A stretch of 64,000 nucleotides of DNA, from the NCBI RefSeq assembly GCF_024703995.1, contig NZ_JAMXQV010000029.1, positions 78,435-142,434 on the forward strand, given 5' to 3'. Both the position numbers and the translations under genes were made by a program. Positions 33,436 to 41,336 of the stretch are shown here, in pieces. Each line of letters begins with the position of its first letter. Position 1 is the stretch's first letter. The notes below the pieces were generated by a model. That model saw only the letters and a list, made by a program, of their open reading frames with translations. It had not been told where the DNA came from and searched no databases. Source of the stretch: Amycolatopsis iheyensis. GTDB lineage: Bacteria; Actinomycetota; Actinomycetes; Mycobacteriales; Pseudonocardiaceae.

Positions 33436-34512
33436 ATGCGAAACGTACTCGTCGCCGGGGTCACCGGCGTCCTCCTCACGTCCTCGGCCGTGGCCGCCAC
33501 CGCCGCTGCACCCCGGCTCGCCCTGCCCGCCCCGACCGGTCCGTACGCCGTCGGCCGCGTCGACCTGCACCTGGTCGACCACGGCCGCCCGGACCCGTGG
33601 GTCGCGGGCACGACCCGCGAGCTGATGGTGACGGTCCGGTACCCGGCCCGCCCGGGTGGCGGCCCCGCCGCGCCGTACTTGCAGCCCGGCGCCGCGAAGG
33701 TCGTCGCCGAAGAAGATGCCGGCGTGCTCGGCATCCCCGCCGACCGGCTCGACTACACCTTCCCGACGCACTCCCGCACCGGCGCGCCCGCGGCCGGGGG
33801 ACGGCGGCCGGTCGTGCTCTACTCGCCCAGCGCCAAGTACCCGCGCTCGGTCGGCACCGCGCAGCTGGAGCAGCTCTCCAGCGAGGGCTACGTGACGGTG
33901 GCCATCGACCACACCCACGAGCCGGCCGCGGTGGAGTTCCCCGGCGGCCGCGTCGAACGGCGGGTACTGCCGCCGGGGACCGACGGGAAGCTGCTGATCG
34001 CCACCCGGGTGGCCGACACCCGGTTCGTCCTCGACGAGCTGGAAACCCGGCCGCTGCCGGCCGGGCTGTCCCTCGACCTGACCCGGGTCGGCATGTTCGG
34101 CCACTCCGGCGGCGGGTTCACCACCGGCGAGACGATGCTGACCGACCGGCGCGTCGACGCCGGCGCCGACCTCGACGGCAGCATGGCCTACAGCCAGTCC
34201 ACCCGCGACTATGGCCGCGTCGCGAACGAAGGCCTCGACCGGCCGTTCCTGCTGCTGAGCGCGGGCGACCACAGCGCGGCGTCCGACGGTTCGTGGCAGG
34301 AGTTCCTGCGCCACCAGCGTGGCCCGGTCCGCGAGTTCCGCCTCCCGGACGGCGAGCACTTCAGCTACACCGACTACCAGGCGCTCCTCCCCCGCCTCGG
34401 CCTCGACCCGGCGGCGCTCGCGCCGCTCATCGGCACCGTGGCCGCCCGCCACAGCGTCGCCGCGCAACGCGCGCAGCTCAGCGAGTTCTTCGGCCGGTAC
34501 CTGCGAAGGTAG
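33436..34512 (+). CDS. Secreted alpha/beta hydrolase
   Basis: 358 residues from ATG 33436, with signal peptide MRNVLVAGVTGVLLTSSAVAATA. An in-frame GTG at 33415 is an alternative start. The nucleophile elbow is GHSGGG (VGMFGHSGGGFTTGE). The segments LDYTFPTHSRTGAP, VAIDHTHEPAAVEFPGG and ASDGSWQEFLRHQRGPVREFRLP resemble platelet-activating factor acetylhydrolase/dienelactone-type lipases of actinobacteria. The Asp and His of the triad are likely in GSMAYSQS... and DGEHFSYTD. Exported esterase or lipase, substrate unknown. Confidence 0.87.
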   Translation: MRNVLVAGVTGVLLTSSAVAATAAAPRLALPAPTGPYAVGRVDLHLVDHGRPDPWVAGTTRELMVTVRYPARPGGGPAAPYLQPGAAKVVAEEDAGVLGIPADRLDYTFPTHSRTGAPAAGGRRPVVLYSPSAKYPRSVGTAQLEQLSSEGYVTVAIDHTHEPAAVEFPGGRVERRVLPPGTDGKLLIATRVADTRFVLDELETRPLPAGLSLDLTRVGMFGHSGGGFTTGETMLTDRRVDAGADLDGSMAYSQSTRDYGRVANEGLDRPFLLLSAGDHSAASDGSWQEFLRHQRGPVREFRLPDGEHFSYTDYQALLPRLGLDPAALAPLIGTVAARHSVAAQRAQLSEFFGRYLRR

Positions 34513-34516
34513 TCGG

Positions 34517-35131
34517 TCAGCGCGGCAAGCGGTCGAGGTAGGCCCGCAGCATCGCCTTGAGCTGGTCGAGCAGTCCCGCCGCACCGTCGGGTTCCGCCCG
34601 GAACGCCTCCTGGATCACCGCGTCGGCGGCGAGGAACGCGGTGCGGCAGGCGACGTCGGCCGCGTCGTCGTCACGCAGGAGCCGTTGCGCCACCAGGATC
34701 CGGCGCACGCCGGTGGCCATCACGCGCTTGTGCGCGAGGTCGGCTTGGCGCGTCCCCTCGGTCAGACCCCGGCCGAACCACAGGGCACGGAACCCGGGTT
34801 CGGCACGGTAGAGGCCGGCGAAGGCGTCGACGAGCAGGCCGACGGGGTCGTCCCAGGTCTCGGCCGCCGCCCGCTCGGCGAAGGTGTCCATCAGCGCTTC
34901 CAGCCGGGCGAGGTAGCCCTCGGCCAGCGCCTCGGTGATCGCGTCGCGGTCGGGCAGGTACTGGTACAGCGTCCCCACGGAGATCCCGGCCTCGGCGGCG
35001 ACCCGGGTGGTGGTCAGCGCCTCGACGCCCTCCGCCGCGAGCAGCCGGTCGGCGGCCGCCAGGACCTGGGCGAGCTTCTGCCGGGACCGCGCTTGCCGCG
35101 GCACGCGCCGCAGTCGCTGGGGGTCCGGCAT
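34517..35131 (-). CDS. TetR-family regulator
   Basis: 204 residues from ATG 35131. HTH: RSRQKLAQVLAAADRLLAAEGVEALTTTRVAAEAGISVGTLYQYLPDRDAI. Divergent from the class II aldolase gene with a 53-base gap that contains GGAT-TT-ATCC (35163-35172), a possible operator. It probably controls the aldolase-kinase pair. Convergent with the secreted hydrolase gene. Confidence 0.9.
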   Translation of the reverse strand: MPDPQRLRRVPRQARSRQKLAQVLAAADRLLAAEGVEALTTTRVAAEAGISVGTLYQYLPDRDAITEALAEGYLARLEALMDTFAERAAAETWDDPVGLLVDAFAGLYRAEPGFRALWFGRGLTEGTRQADLAHKRVMATGVRRILVAQRLLRDDDAADVACRTAFLAADAVIQEAFRAEPDGAAGLLDQLKAMLRAYLDRLPR

Positions 35132-35162
35132 GCGTCTCCAAACCTGAACGTGACTTTGATTC

Positions 35163-35178
35163 GGATTTATCCTAGCCT
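35163..35178. promoter_or_regulatory. Possible TetR operator and -10
   Basis: The palindrome GGATTTATCC (35163-35172) is followed by TAGCCT (35173-35178), a possible -10 for the aldolase gene ending 6 bases before its ATG (35185), so a leaderless transcript is possible. Confidence 0.45.
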
Positions 35179-35184
35179 CGGCCC

Positions 35185-35859
35185 ATGACGGAGGCGAGTG
35201 CGGTTCTCGACGAGGCGCGGCGGGCGGTGGCCCGGGCCTGTCACGGCCTCGCGGGCGAGGGCCTGCTGATCGGCACGGCGGGCAACGTGAGCGTCCGGGT
35301 GGGCGAGCACGTGGCGGTGACCGCGACGGGCATCGTGTTGGGCCGGGCGACCCCGGCGGAGGTGACGGTGGTCGACCTGGCCGGCGAAGTCGTCGCCGGC
35401 GACCTCGCGCCGACGTCGGAGCTCGAGCTGCACCTGGGGATCTACCGGCGCTACGACGCCGGCGCGGCGGTGCACACCCATTCCCCGCAGGCGACGGCGG
35501 TGTCCCTGGTGCTGGACGAGCTGCCGTGCGTGCACTACCAGCAGCTCGCGCTGGGCGGCTCGGTCCGGGTGGCGCCGTTCGCGGTGTTCGGCTCGGCGGA
35601 GCTGGCCGCGGCGACGTTGACGGCCCTGGACGGCCGGACGGCGGCACTGCTGGCCAACCACGGCGCGATCGCCCACGGCCCGACGCTGGAGGCGGCGATG
35701 GACAACGCGCTGCTGCTGGAGTGGGCGTGCGGCCTGTACACGCGCGCGACGGCCCTGGGCGCACCACGGGTGCTGGACCAGGCGCAACAGGACGCGGTAC
35801 TGGCGGCGGCGGTCCGAACGGGCTACGGCCACCCACGGCGCGTCGAGGAGGACCGGTGA
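35185..35859 (+). CDS. Class II aldolase/adducin-family protein
   Basis: A 224-residue L-fuculose-phosphate-aldolase-like enzyme. Zinc ligands are His97 and His99 (AVHTHSPQ) with a third in LLANHGAI; the catalytic acid Glu79 sits in PTSELELH. GTAGNVSVRVGEH is the phosphate-binding turn. Such enzymes cleave ketose 1-phosphates to dihydroxyacetone phosphate and an aldehyde. The stop overlaps the GTG of a PfkB kinase gene, which could make the phosphorylated substrate. Confidence 0.92.
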   Translation: MTEASAVLDEARRAVARACHGLAGEGLLIGTAGNVSVRVGEHVAVTATGIVLGRATPAEVTVVDLAGEVVAGDLAPTSELELHLGIYRRYDAGAAVHTHSPQATAVSLVLDELPCVHYQQLALGGSVRVAPFAVFGSAELAAATLTALDGRTAALLANHGAIAHGPTLEAAMDNALLLEWACGLYTRATALGAPRVLDQAQQDAVLAAAVRTGYGHPRRVEEDR

Positions 35860-36797
35860 CGCAGACGGTCATCACGCTGGGGGCGCACGTGTTCGACGTC
35901 CAGGTCCGGCCGGTGGAGGCGATTCCCGAGGGCCAGGGCGCGGCCCTGGTGGAGCAGATCCGCTTCGGCCCGGCGGGAACGGCGGCGGGCACGGCGATCA
36001 CCCTGGCCAAGCTGGGCGCGACGGTCCGCTCGGCGGGCGCGGTGGGCACCGACCCGATCGGCGACCTGCTGCTGTCGATGCTCGCTGCGCACGGTATTGA
36101 CACGTCACTGGTACTGCGGCGCCCCGGGGTTCAGACGTCGGCCTCGGTGCTCCCGATCCGCCCCGACGGCAGCCGTCCGGCTTTCCACGTGCCCGGCGCG
36201 AACCTGACGTACTCGCCTGCGGACGCGCCGGTGTCGGAGATCGCCCGGGCGACCCATGTGCACTTGGGCGGCCCGGAGCTGATGGGCGGTTCCCAGGCGG
36301 CGACGATCCTGGCCCCGGCGCGGGCGGCGGGCGTCGTGACGTCGGCTGATTTGCTCGCGCCCGGCGATCCCGGCGTGCTGGCTTGGCTTGATCCGGCACT
36401 GCCCTATTTGGATTATCTGCTGCCCAATGAGGAGCAGGTGATGGGGTTGACCAGCGCACCGACGCTCGAGGAGGGCGTCCGGGCGTTGTTCGAGCGTGGG
36501 GTCGGGTGTGTGGCTGTCACGCGGGGTGCGCGTGGGGCTTTGGTGATGACGCCTTCGGAGAGTTTTTGCGTTCCGGCGTTCGCGGTTTCGGTGGTGGACA
36601 CGACTGGTTGTGGTGACGCGTTTTCGGCCGGGTTCTTGCGGGGTGTCGGGTTGGGACGGTCGTTGCGGGACTCGGCGGTGCTGGGGTGTGCTGCGGCCGG
36701 GTTGGTCGCGCAGGGGTTGGGTAGTGATCACGGGGAGTTCGATCTTGGTGCAGTGGACGCTTTTGCCGCGGGGGCGGCGGTTGTCGAGGTGAGTTGA
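35856..36797 (+). CDS. PfkB-family sugar kinase
   Basis: 313 residues. N-terminal GAHVFDVQVRP...IRFGPAGTAAGTAITLAKLGATVRSAGAVGTD and C-terminal DTTGCGDAFSAGFLRG are the two PfkB signatures, the latter holding the catalytic Asp. GTG 35856 overlaps the aldolase stop, so kinase and aldolase are made together. From about 36380 to the end the third codon positions shift from C to G/T (for example CGT GGG GCT TTG), unlike the first half. The gene abuts the NLR gene stop directly. Confidence 0.9.
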   Translation: MTQTVITLGAHVFDVQVRPVEAIPEGQGAALVEQIRFGPAGTAAGTAITLAKLGATVRSAGAVGTDPIGDLLLSMLAAHGIDTSLVLRRPGVQTSASVLPIRPDGSRPAFHVPGANLTYSPADAPVSEIARATHVHLGGPELMGGSQAATILAPARAAGVVTSADLLAPGDPGVLAWLDPALPYLDYLLPNEEQVMGLTSAPTLEEGVRALFERGVGCVAVTRGARGALVMTPSESFCVPAFAVSVVDTTGCGDAFSAGFLRGVGLGRSLRDSAVLGCAAAGLVAQGLGSDHGEFDLGAVDAFAAGAAVVEVS

Positions 36798-39344
36798 TCA
36801 GTCGGCTGCCGGGTCGAGTCCGAGTGCCTTGCGGTCGGCCGCGAGGCTGCGGGCCGAATCGATAGTGATGGGATGTTCGTCGCCCAGAACACGCTTGAGA
36901 CAAGCGAGTGCGTCCTTCTCGAGGTCGTGAGCACGCTGAACCTCGCCGAGGTTCCGCAAATCATGGGCGACGCTGCGAGCGGAATCGAGCGTGCTCGGGT
37001 GGTCATCCCCCAACACCCGCTTGCGCCGGGCAAGCGTGTCCAGGTCCAGGTCATGGGCCCGGCGGTACTCGCCCATCCCGACGAGGTCGATGGCGAAGTT
37101 GCTCGCGGACTCCAGGGTGTCCGGGTGATCGTCACCCAGCACCCGCTTGCGCCGGGCGAACGTGTCCTGGTCGAGTTTGTAGGCCTGCTCCTCCTCGCCC
37201 AGTGCGGTGAGGTCGACCGCGAGATTGCTGGCGGAGCTGAGCGTGTCCGGGTGATCGTCACCCAGCAACCGCTTGCGCCGGGCGAGAGTGTCCAGGTCCA
37301 GGTCGTAGGCTCGGCGCCACTCCCCCAGCGCTCTGAGGTCGCCGGCGAAGTTGTTGGCCGAGTCGAGGGTGTACGGGTCGTCCTCCCCCAGCACCCGCTT
37401 GCGCCGCGCGAGCGTGTCCAGGTCCAAGTCGAAGGCCCGCTTGTACTGCCCCAAATCGGAGAGGACGACGGCCAGGTTATTGGCGGAGCTGAGGACATTC
37501 GGGTCGTCGTCCTCGACCACCGTCTCCCGGTACATGGTGTAGCTTCGCTCGAACAGTGGCAGCGCACCTCTGAGGTCGCCACGGCTCTGCAAGTAGGTGG
37601 CTGCGCGATCGAGCAGGTCCGCGACGACTCGGGTAACGGGTGCCACCTCGCGCGACCCGTCTGTCACGGCGAGGAGATGGGGCAGCAGGGGCCGCCAGAG
37701 CGGCCACACAACGGGGTTGTACCAGGGGCTGTCGGGAAGTCCGGCTTCGAGAACGCGGACCGCGACCACCGGCCAGCGACTGTCCCTCAAGGGTGAGTCC
37801 TGTTCGGTGCGGCCACGCAGCAACGCGGCCGGAACGCGGTGGAGCTGGATCGTCGTGGCCGTGATGTCCGCCAAGCCGCGTTCGCGCAGCGCCGTCGTGG
37901 CTTCGGCGAAGGCGAGCGGATCGCGGACGATCACCGCGAGGCTTTCGGGCAGCTGGGTCAGCAGGGTCAGAGGTACCGGCTCCGGGGCGAGCCACGCGAC
38001 CAACGTCAGCACCAACAGGGCATTCGGATGGTTCCGGGCGAGATCTTCGAAGGACAGGGCCCACGCCGCCGCCACCGACGTCGGGAACTTGTTGGCCAAG
38101 ACGTCCGCCGCGCGCTCGGCCAGCAGTTCCAGGTAGACATCCGCGGTCCAGCCGGTGACGGACAGCAGCCGTGCGGCCTGCTCCACCGCGAGCGGGAGGT
38201 CACCGAGAGCGTCCGCGATCCGGTCCGCGTCCGAGTCGGACAAGGACGGCACCCGCGACTGCAGCACCTCCACCGACTCCACGCGCGTGAACTCCCGCAC
38301 CGGCAACGCCGCGGCGACACCAGCCCAGTCCGGGTTCCGGGACGTGATGATCACGTGCCCGTCCCCACCCGGCAAGAACGGTTGCAAAGTCGACGAATCC
38401 TCGGCGTTGTCGAAGATCAGCAACCACCGGTCGCGCGACCGAAGTGTGCCCTGCAGCCGAGCCAAGGCGATCTCCACCGAATCCTGATCCGTGGCCAGAT
38501 CCAGCGCGCGAGCAAGGTCGGCCAAGCGGCCACCGATGAGGTCGGGGTCCTCCGAGGGAACCCACCAAGCGACGTCGTATTCGTCCTCGTAGCGGTGGGA
38601 ATACTCGAGCGCGGTCGTGGTCTTGCCGACGCCTCCCATGCCTTGTACGGTCGCCGGCTGGCCGGCGCAAAGAGCAGAGCGCAGCCCCGCCAGCAGCTCC
38701 TCCCGCCCGGTGAACTGCACCGTCCGCGCCGGAACACCCCAGATCCGCCCCACCGGCATCGACGCCTGCCGCGACCGCGGCAGCTCCACCAACGCCTGCA
38801 ACAACAGCGTCTCCAGCTGATCAGGAGAATGCACCACAGAAGTGGTGATCCCGCTCTCCTGCAGCCGCTGGCGAAAAGCCTCCTGGCGCGCCCCGTTCTG
38901 CAGATCGCGGAACAACGCCGGCGGCCCCAAGGTCTCGTCACCCAGGATGAACACCAGTCTGGGCAGTCCGTTGTCCGTTGCCGTCTGGAACTCCTGCTCC
39001 GTGTACGACACCTCGTGGATCACGCTTCCGTAGTGGAAGCCCGCGATCAGCACGTACACGTCGGCGTCCGCCAGTTTCTCCCGGTCCACCTGCTCCGGCG
39101 GGATGTCCCGGGCCGTGAAGTACGCCATGTCCGCCACCGCGTCGCCCGCGCGGGCCACCGCCGACTCCGCCGCCGCCACGAACGACCGTGGCTCCGGGAG
39201 CTCGCGCAGCTCGCTCGTGTGGCTCAGGAACACCCGCCGCGCCGTCGGCTCCCTGGCCGGCCACAGCTCCCGGGAGGCGACGTGGATGTGCATCGTGTTG
39301 CCGTCGCCGATCTGGACGCCGGTGCTGCCCGATACGGAGGTCAC
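36798..39344 (-). CDS. NLR-like protein: RHIM-like motif, DUF4062, NB-ARC, TPR
   Basis: An 848-residue protein starting at GTG 39344. Residues 8-18 (TGVQIGDGNTM) contain a V-Q-I-G core like RHIM and bacterial amyloid-signalling motifs. Residues about 36-140 form a DUF4062 (TIR/SEFIR-like) domain: RRVFLSHTSELRELP, DVYVLIAGFHYGS. NB-ARC follows, with P-loop GMGGVGKTT (235-243) and Walker B LLIFDN (308-313), plus GDLPLAVEQAARLL. The C-terminal third has tandem TPR units of 42 residues. This is the architecture of bacterial STAND proteins acting in immunity or cell death; no phage target is shown here. No partner with the same motif is in the window. Confidence 0.9.
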   Translation of the reverse strand: MTSVSGSTGVQIGDGNTMHIHVASRELWPAREPTARRVFLSHTSELRELPEPRSFVAAAESAVARAGDAVADMAYFTARDIPPEQVDREKLADADVYVLIAGFHYGSVIHEVSYTEQEFQTATDNGLPRLVFILGDETLGPPALFRDLQNGARQEAFRQRLQESGITTSVVHSPDQLETLLLQALVELPRSRQASMPVGRIWGVPARTVQFTGREELLAGLRSALCAGQPATVQGMGGVGKTTTALEYSHRYEDEYDVAWWVPSEDPDLIGGRLADLARALDLATDQDSVEIALARLQGTLRSRDRWLLIFDNAEDSSTLQPFLPGGDGHVIITSRNPDWAGVAAALPVREFTRVESVEVLQSRVPSLSDSDADRIADALGDLPLAVEQAARLLSVTGWTADVYLELLAERAADVLANKFPTSVAAAWALSFEDLARNHPNALLVLTLVAWLAPEPVPLTLLTQLPESLAVIVRDPLAFAEATTALRERGLADITATTIQLHRVPAALLRGRTEQDSPLRDSRWPVVAVRVLEAGLPDSPWYNPVVWPLWRPLLPHLLAVTDGSREVAPVTRVVADLLDRAATYLQSRGDLRGALPLFERSYTMYRETVVEDDDPNVLSSANNLAVVLSDLGQYKRAFDLDLDTLARRKRVLGEDDPYTLDSANNFAGDLRALGEWRRAYDLDLDTLARRKRLLGDDHPDTLSSASNLAVDLTALGEEEQAYKLDQDTFARRKRVLGDDHPDTLESASNFAIDLVGMGEYRRAHDLDLDTLARRKRVLGDDHPSTLDSARSVAHDLRNLGEVQRAHDLEKDALACLKRVLGDEHPITIDSARSLAADRKALGLDPAAD
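36870..37560 (-). repeat. 126-bp in-gene TPR-coding repeats
   Basis: About six units of 126 bp encode 42-residue tetratricopeptide repeats of the NLR gene. The best conserved core is CCCAGCACCCGCTTGCGCCG, recurring near 37011, 37137, 37263 and 37389. They come from internal duplication and may undergo length change by recombination. Confidence 0.85.
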
Positions 39345-39408
39345 CCCGAACAGTCTCCCGGAGACCAGCCCGCGTTACACCGGTGCAGTATTCATGCAAT
39401 CGAACCCC

Positions 39409-39437
39409 TTGACTTGACGTTTTCCTGCACGCAGGAT
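39409..39437 (+). promoter_or_regulatory. Promoter/operator of AsnC-type regulator
   Basis: The perfect palindrome TCCTGCACGCAGGA (39423-39436) overlaps a possible -10 (CAGGAT, 39432-39437) placed 17 bases after TTGACT (39409-39414). The ATG at 39445 lies 7-8 bases downstream, so a leaderless transcript is plausible. The palindrome suggests autoregulation. Confidence 0.6.
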
Positions 39438-39444
39438 GCCTCAC

Positions 39445-40452
39445 ATGCGCAACGACGGCAAAGCATCCGAGCTGGACCGCCGCATCGTGGCGGCCCTGCA
39501 GCTCAACGGGCGGGCCCCCTGGGGCGCCATCGCGAGGCACGTCGGGGCCAGCGAGTCCACCGTGCTGCGGCGGGCCGAGAAGCTCACCGAGAGCGGGCAG
39601 CTGCGGGTCATCGGCGTGGTCGACGTGCTCCGGTGCGGGCTCGGCGTGCCCGTCATCGCCCGGCTCAAGACCCGGCCCGGCACCGCGGCCGCCGTCGCCG
39701 AGGCGCTCGCCGCGCGGCCCGACGTGCGGTACGCGACCGTGCTCGCCGGCAGTGCCGACTGCTCCGCCGAGTTCGTCCTGCCCTCCTACGCCGACATCGC
39801 CGGCCTGCAGGAGAACGGCTTCCCCGCCGCCGAAGCCATCCGGGACGCCGAGACCTTCGCCGTCATGCGGACCTTCACCTCCAACCACGACTGGGACTCC
39901 GGCGAACTCACCGCCGAGGCGGCGAACGAGCTGCGCGGCGGCGAGGTCCGGCCCTTCGAGGAGCAGCACTGGGAACGCCCGCCCGAGCAGCTCGACGAAC
40001 TCGACCTCGCGATCTGCGCCGCACTGGGCGAGGACGGCAGGCTGCCGTTCAAGGAAGTGTCCAAACAGGTCGGCACCAGTGAGTCCACTGTGGCCCGCCG
40101 GGTCGACTCGCTCGTCAAGCGCGGCTGCCTGCGCTTCCGGACGCTCGCCGAGCCCGCGATGTTCGGCTACGCGCTGGAGTTCATGCTCTGGCTCTCGGTC
40201 GTCCCCGGCGAGCTCGACCGCGCCGGCCAGCAGCTCGCCGCCCACCCCGGCACGAAGTACCTCTCCGCCACCACCGGCCGGTTCAACCTCGTCGGCCAGA
40301 TCGTGCTGCGCCACTACGGCGAGCTCTACCGCCACACCACCGATGTCGTCGGCGCGCTGCCCGGGCTCCGGGAGGCCGACGTGACCCTGCAGGTTTCGAC
40401 GCTCAAGCGCGCGTGGGCCCCGACCCCCGCCGCCAGCTTGGAGGACGCATGA
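39445..40452 (+). CDS. Double-domain Lrp/AsnC regulator
   Basis: 335 residues, twice the usual Lrp length: two winged-helix/RAM halves in tandem (SELDRRIVAALQLNGRAPWGAIARHVGASESTVLRRAEKL and DELDLAICAALGEDGRLPFKEVSKQVGTSESTVARRVDSL). ATG 39436 is an alternative start. Covalent dimers of this kind are common local regulators in actinobacteria. Its stop overlaps the ATG of the deacetylase-fold gene (ATGA), so it leads a tightly coupled operon and probably senses its substrate. Confidence 0.9.
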   Translation: MRNDGKASELDRRIVAALQLNGRAPWGAIARHVGASESTVLRRAEKLTESGQLRVIGVVDVLRCGLGVPVIARLKTRPGTAAAVAEALAARPDVRYATVLAGSADCSAEFVLPSYADIAGLQENGFPAAEAIRDAETFAVMRTFTSNHDWDSGELTAEAANELRGGEVRPFEEQHWERPPEQLDELDLAICAALGEDGRLPFKEVSKQVGTSESTVARRVDSLVKRGCLRFRTLAEPAMFGYALEFMLWLSVVPGELDRAGQQLAAHPGTKYLSATTGRFNLVGQIVLRHYGELYRHTTDVVGALPGLREADVTLQVSTLKRAWAPTPAASLEDA

Positions 40453-41336
40453 CGCAGCAACCGTGGCAGTGGGACGAACAGACCTGGCGCGGGCACGTCG
40501 AGCACGTCCGCGCGGGGCGCGCGCTGCGTCCGGCGTCGTGGCCCGGTGGCGCGAAGGTCGCCGTGGCGCTGTCCTTCGACTCCGACCACGAGACACCCGC
40601 CCTGCGCGACGGCGAAGTCCTGCCCGGGAAGATGGCTCAGGGCGAGTACGGCGCCCGCGTCGGCGTGCCGCGCATCCTCAAGCTGCTGCGCGAGCACAAC
40701 GCGCCCGCGTCCTTCTTCGTGCCCGCGGTCTCCGCGCTGCTGCACGACGGCGAAGTCAAGTCCTATGTGGACGACGGACACGAGGTGGCGCTGCACGGCT
40801 GGATCCACGAGCGCAACACCGCGCTCACCGAGACCGAGGAGCGTGACCTCGCCTTCCGCGCCGCCGACGTCCTCGAACGCCTCGCCGGCACCCGGCCGGT
40901 CGGGATCCGGACGCCGTCGTGGGACTTCTCCGCGCACACCCTCGCCATCACCCGCGAGCTGGGCCTGCGTTACGACTCGTCGCTGATGGCCGACGACGAC
41001 TGCTACGAGCTGCTCGAACACGGTGCACCCACGGGTGTCGTCGAGCTGCCGGTCGAGTGGATCCGCGACGACGCGCCGTACTTCATGATGGACCGGTTCG
41101 CGTCGCTGCGGCCCTACACCCCGCCGCGCGGCGTGCTGTCGATCTGGCGCGACGAGTTCGACGCCGCCCGCGCCGAAGGCGGCATCTTCCAGCTCACCAT
41201 GCACCCGCACATCATCGGGCACCGCTCACGCGTCACCGTCCTTTCCGAACTTCTCGACCACATCAGCGGCCACGACGACGTCTGGTTCGCCACACACGCC
41301 CAGATCGTCGACCACGTCCTGAAGGAGCGGTCATGA
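40449..41336 (+). CDS. Polysaccharide-deacetylase-fold hydrolase, imidase-type
   Basis: 295 residues of the NodB/PuuE-like fold. Metal-site motifs FDSDHETP and HGWIHERNT with PSWDFSAHTLAITRELGLRYDSS. The closest known function types in this branch are allantoinase PuuE and cyclic imide hydrolases rather than chitin deacetylases: the protein has no signal peptide and acts in the cytoplasm. It is the second gene of an operon that continues with an MHS transporter, SDR, ApbA reductase and M20 hydrolase, so ring opening of an imide or lactam is plausible. Confidence 0.85.
   Translation: MTQQPWQWDEQTWRGHVEHVRAGRALRPASWPGGAKVAVALSFDSDHETPALRDGEVLPGKMAQGEYGARVGVPRILKLLREHNAPASFFVPAVSALLHDGEVKSYVDDGHEVALHGWIHERNTALTETEERDLAFRAADVLERLAGTRPVGIRTPSWDFSAHTLAITRELGLRYDSSLMADDDCYELLEHGAPTGVVELPVEWIRDDAPYFMMDRFASLRPYTPPRGVLSIWRDEFDAARAEGGIFQLTMHPHIIGHRSRVTVLSELLDHISGHDDVWFATHAQIVDHVLKERS

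Noticed and set aside
35185..36797. Ribulose or fucose catabolic operon
   Set aside because: No isomerase, permease or sugar-specific regulator; specific sugar cannot be named.
36870..37560. Direct repeats that might be a CRISPR or minisatellite
   Set aside because: The period is 126 bp, in frame, and encodes TPR motifs of the NLR protein.
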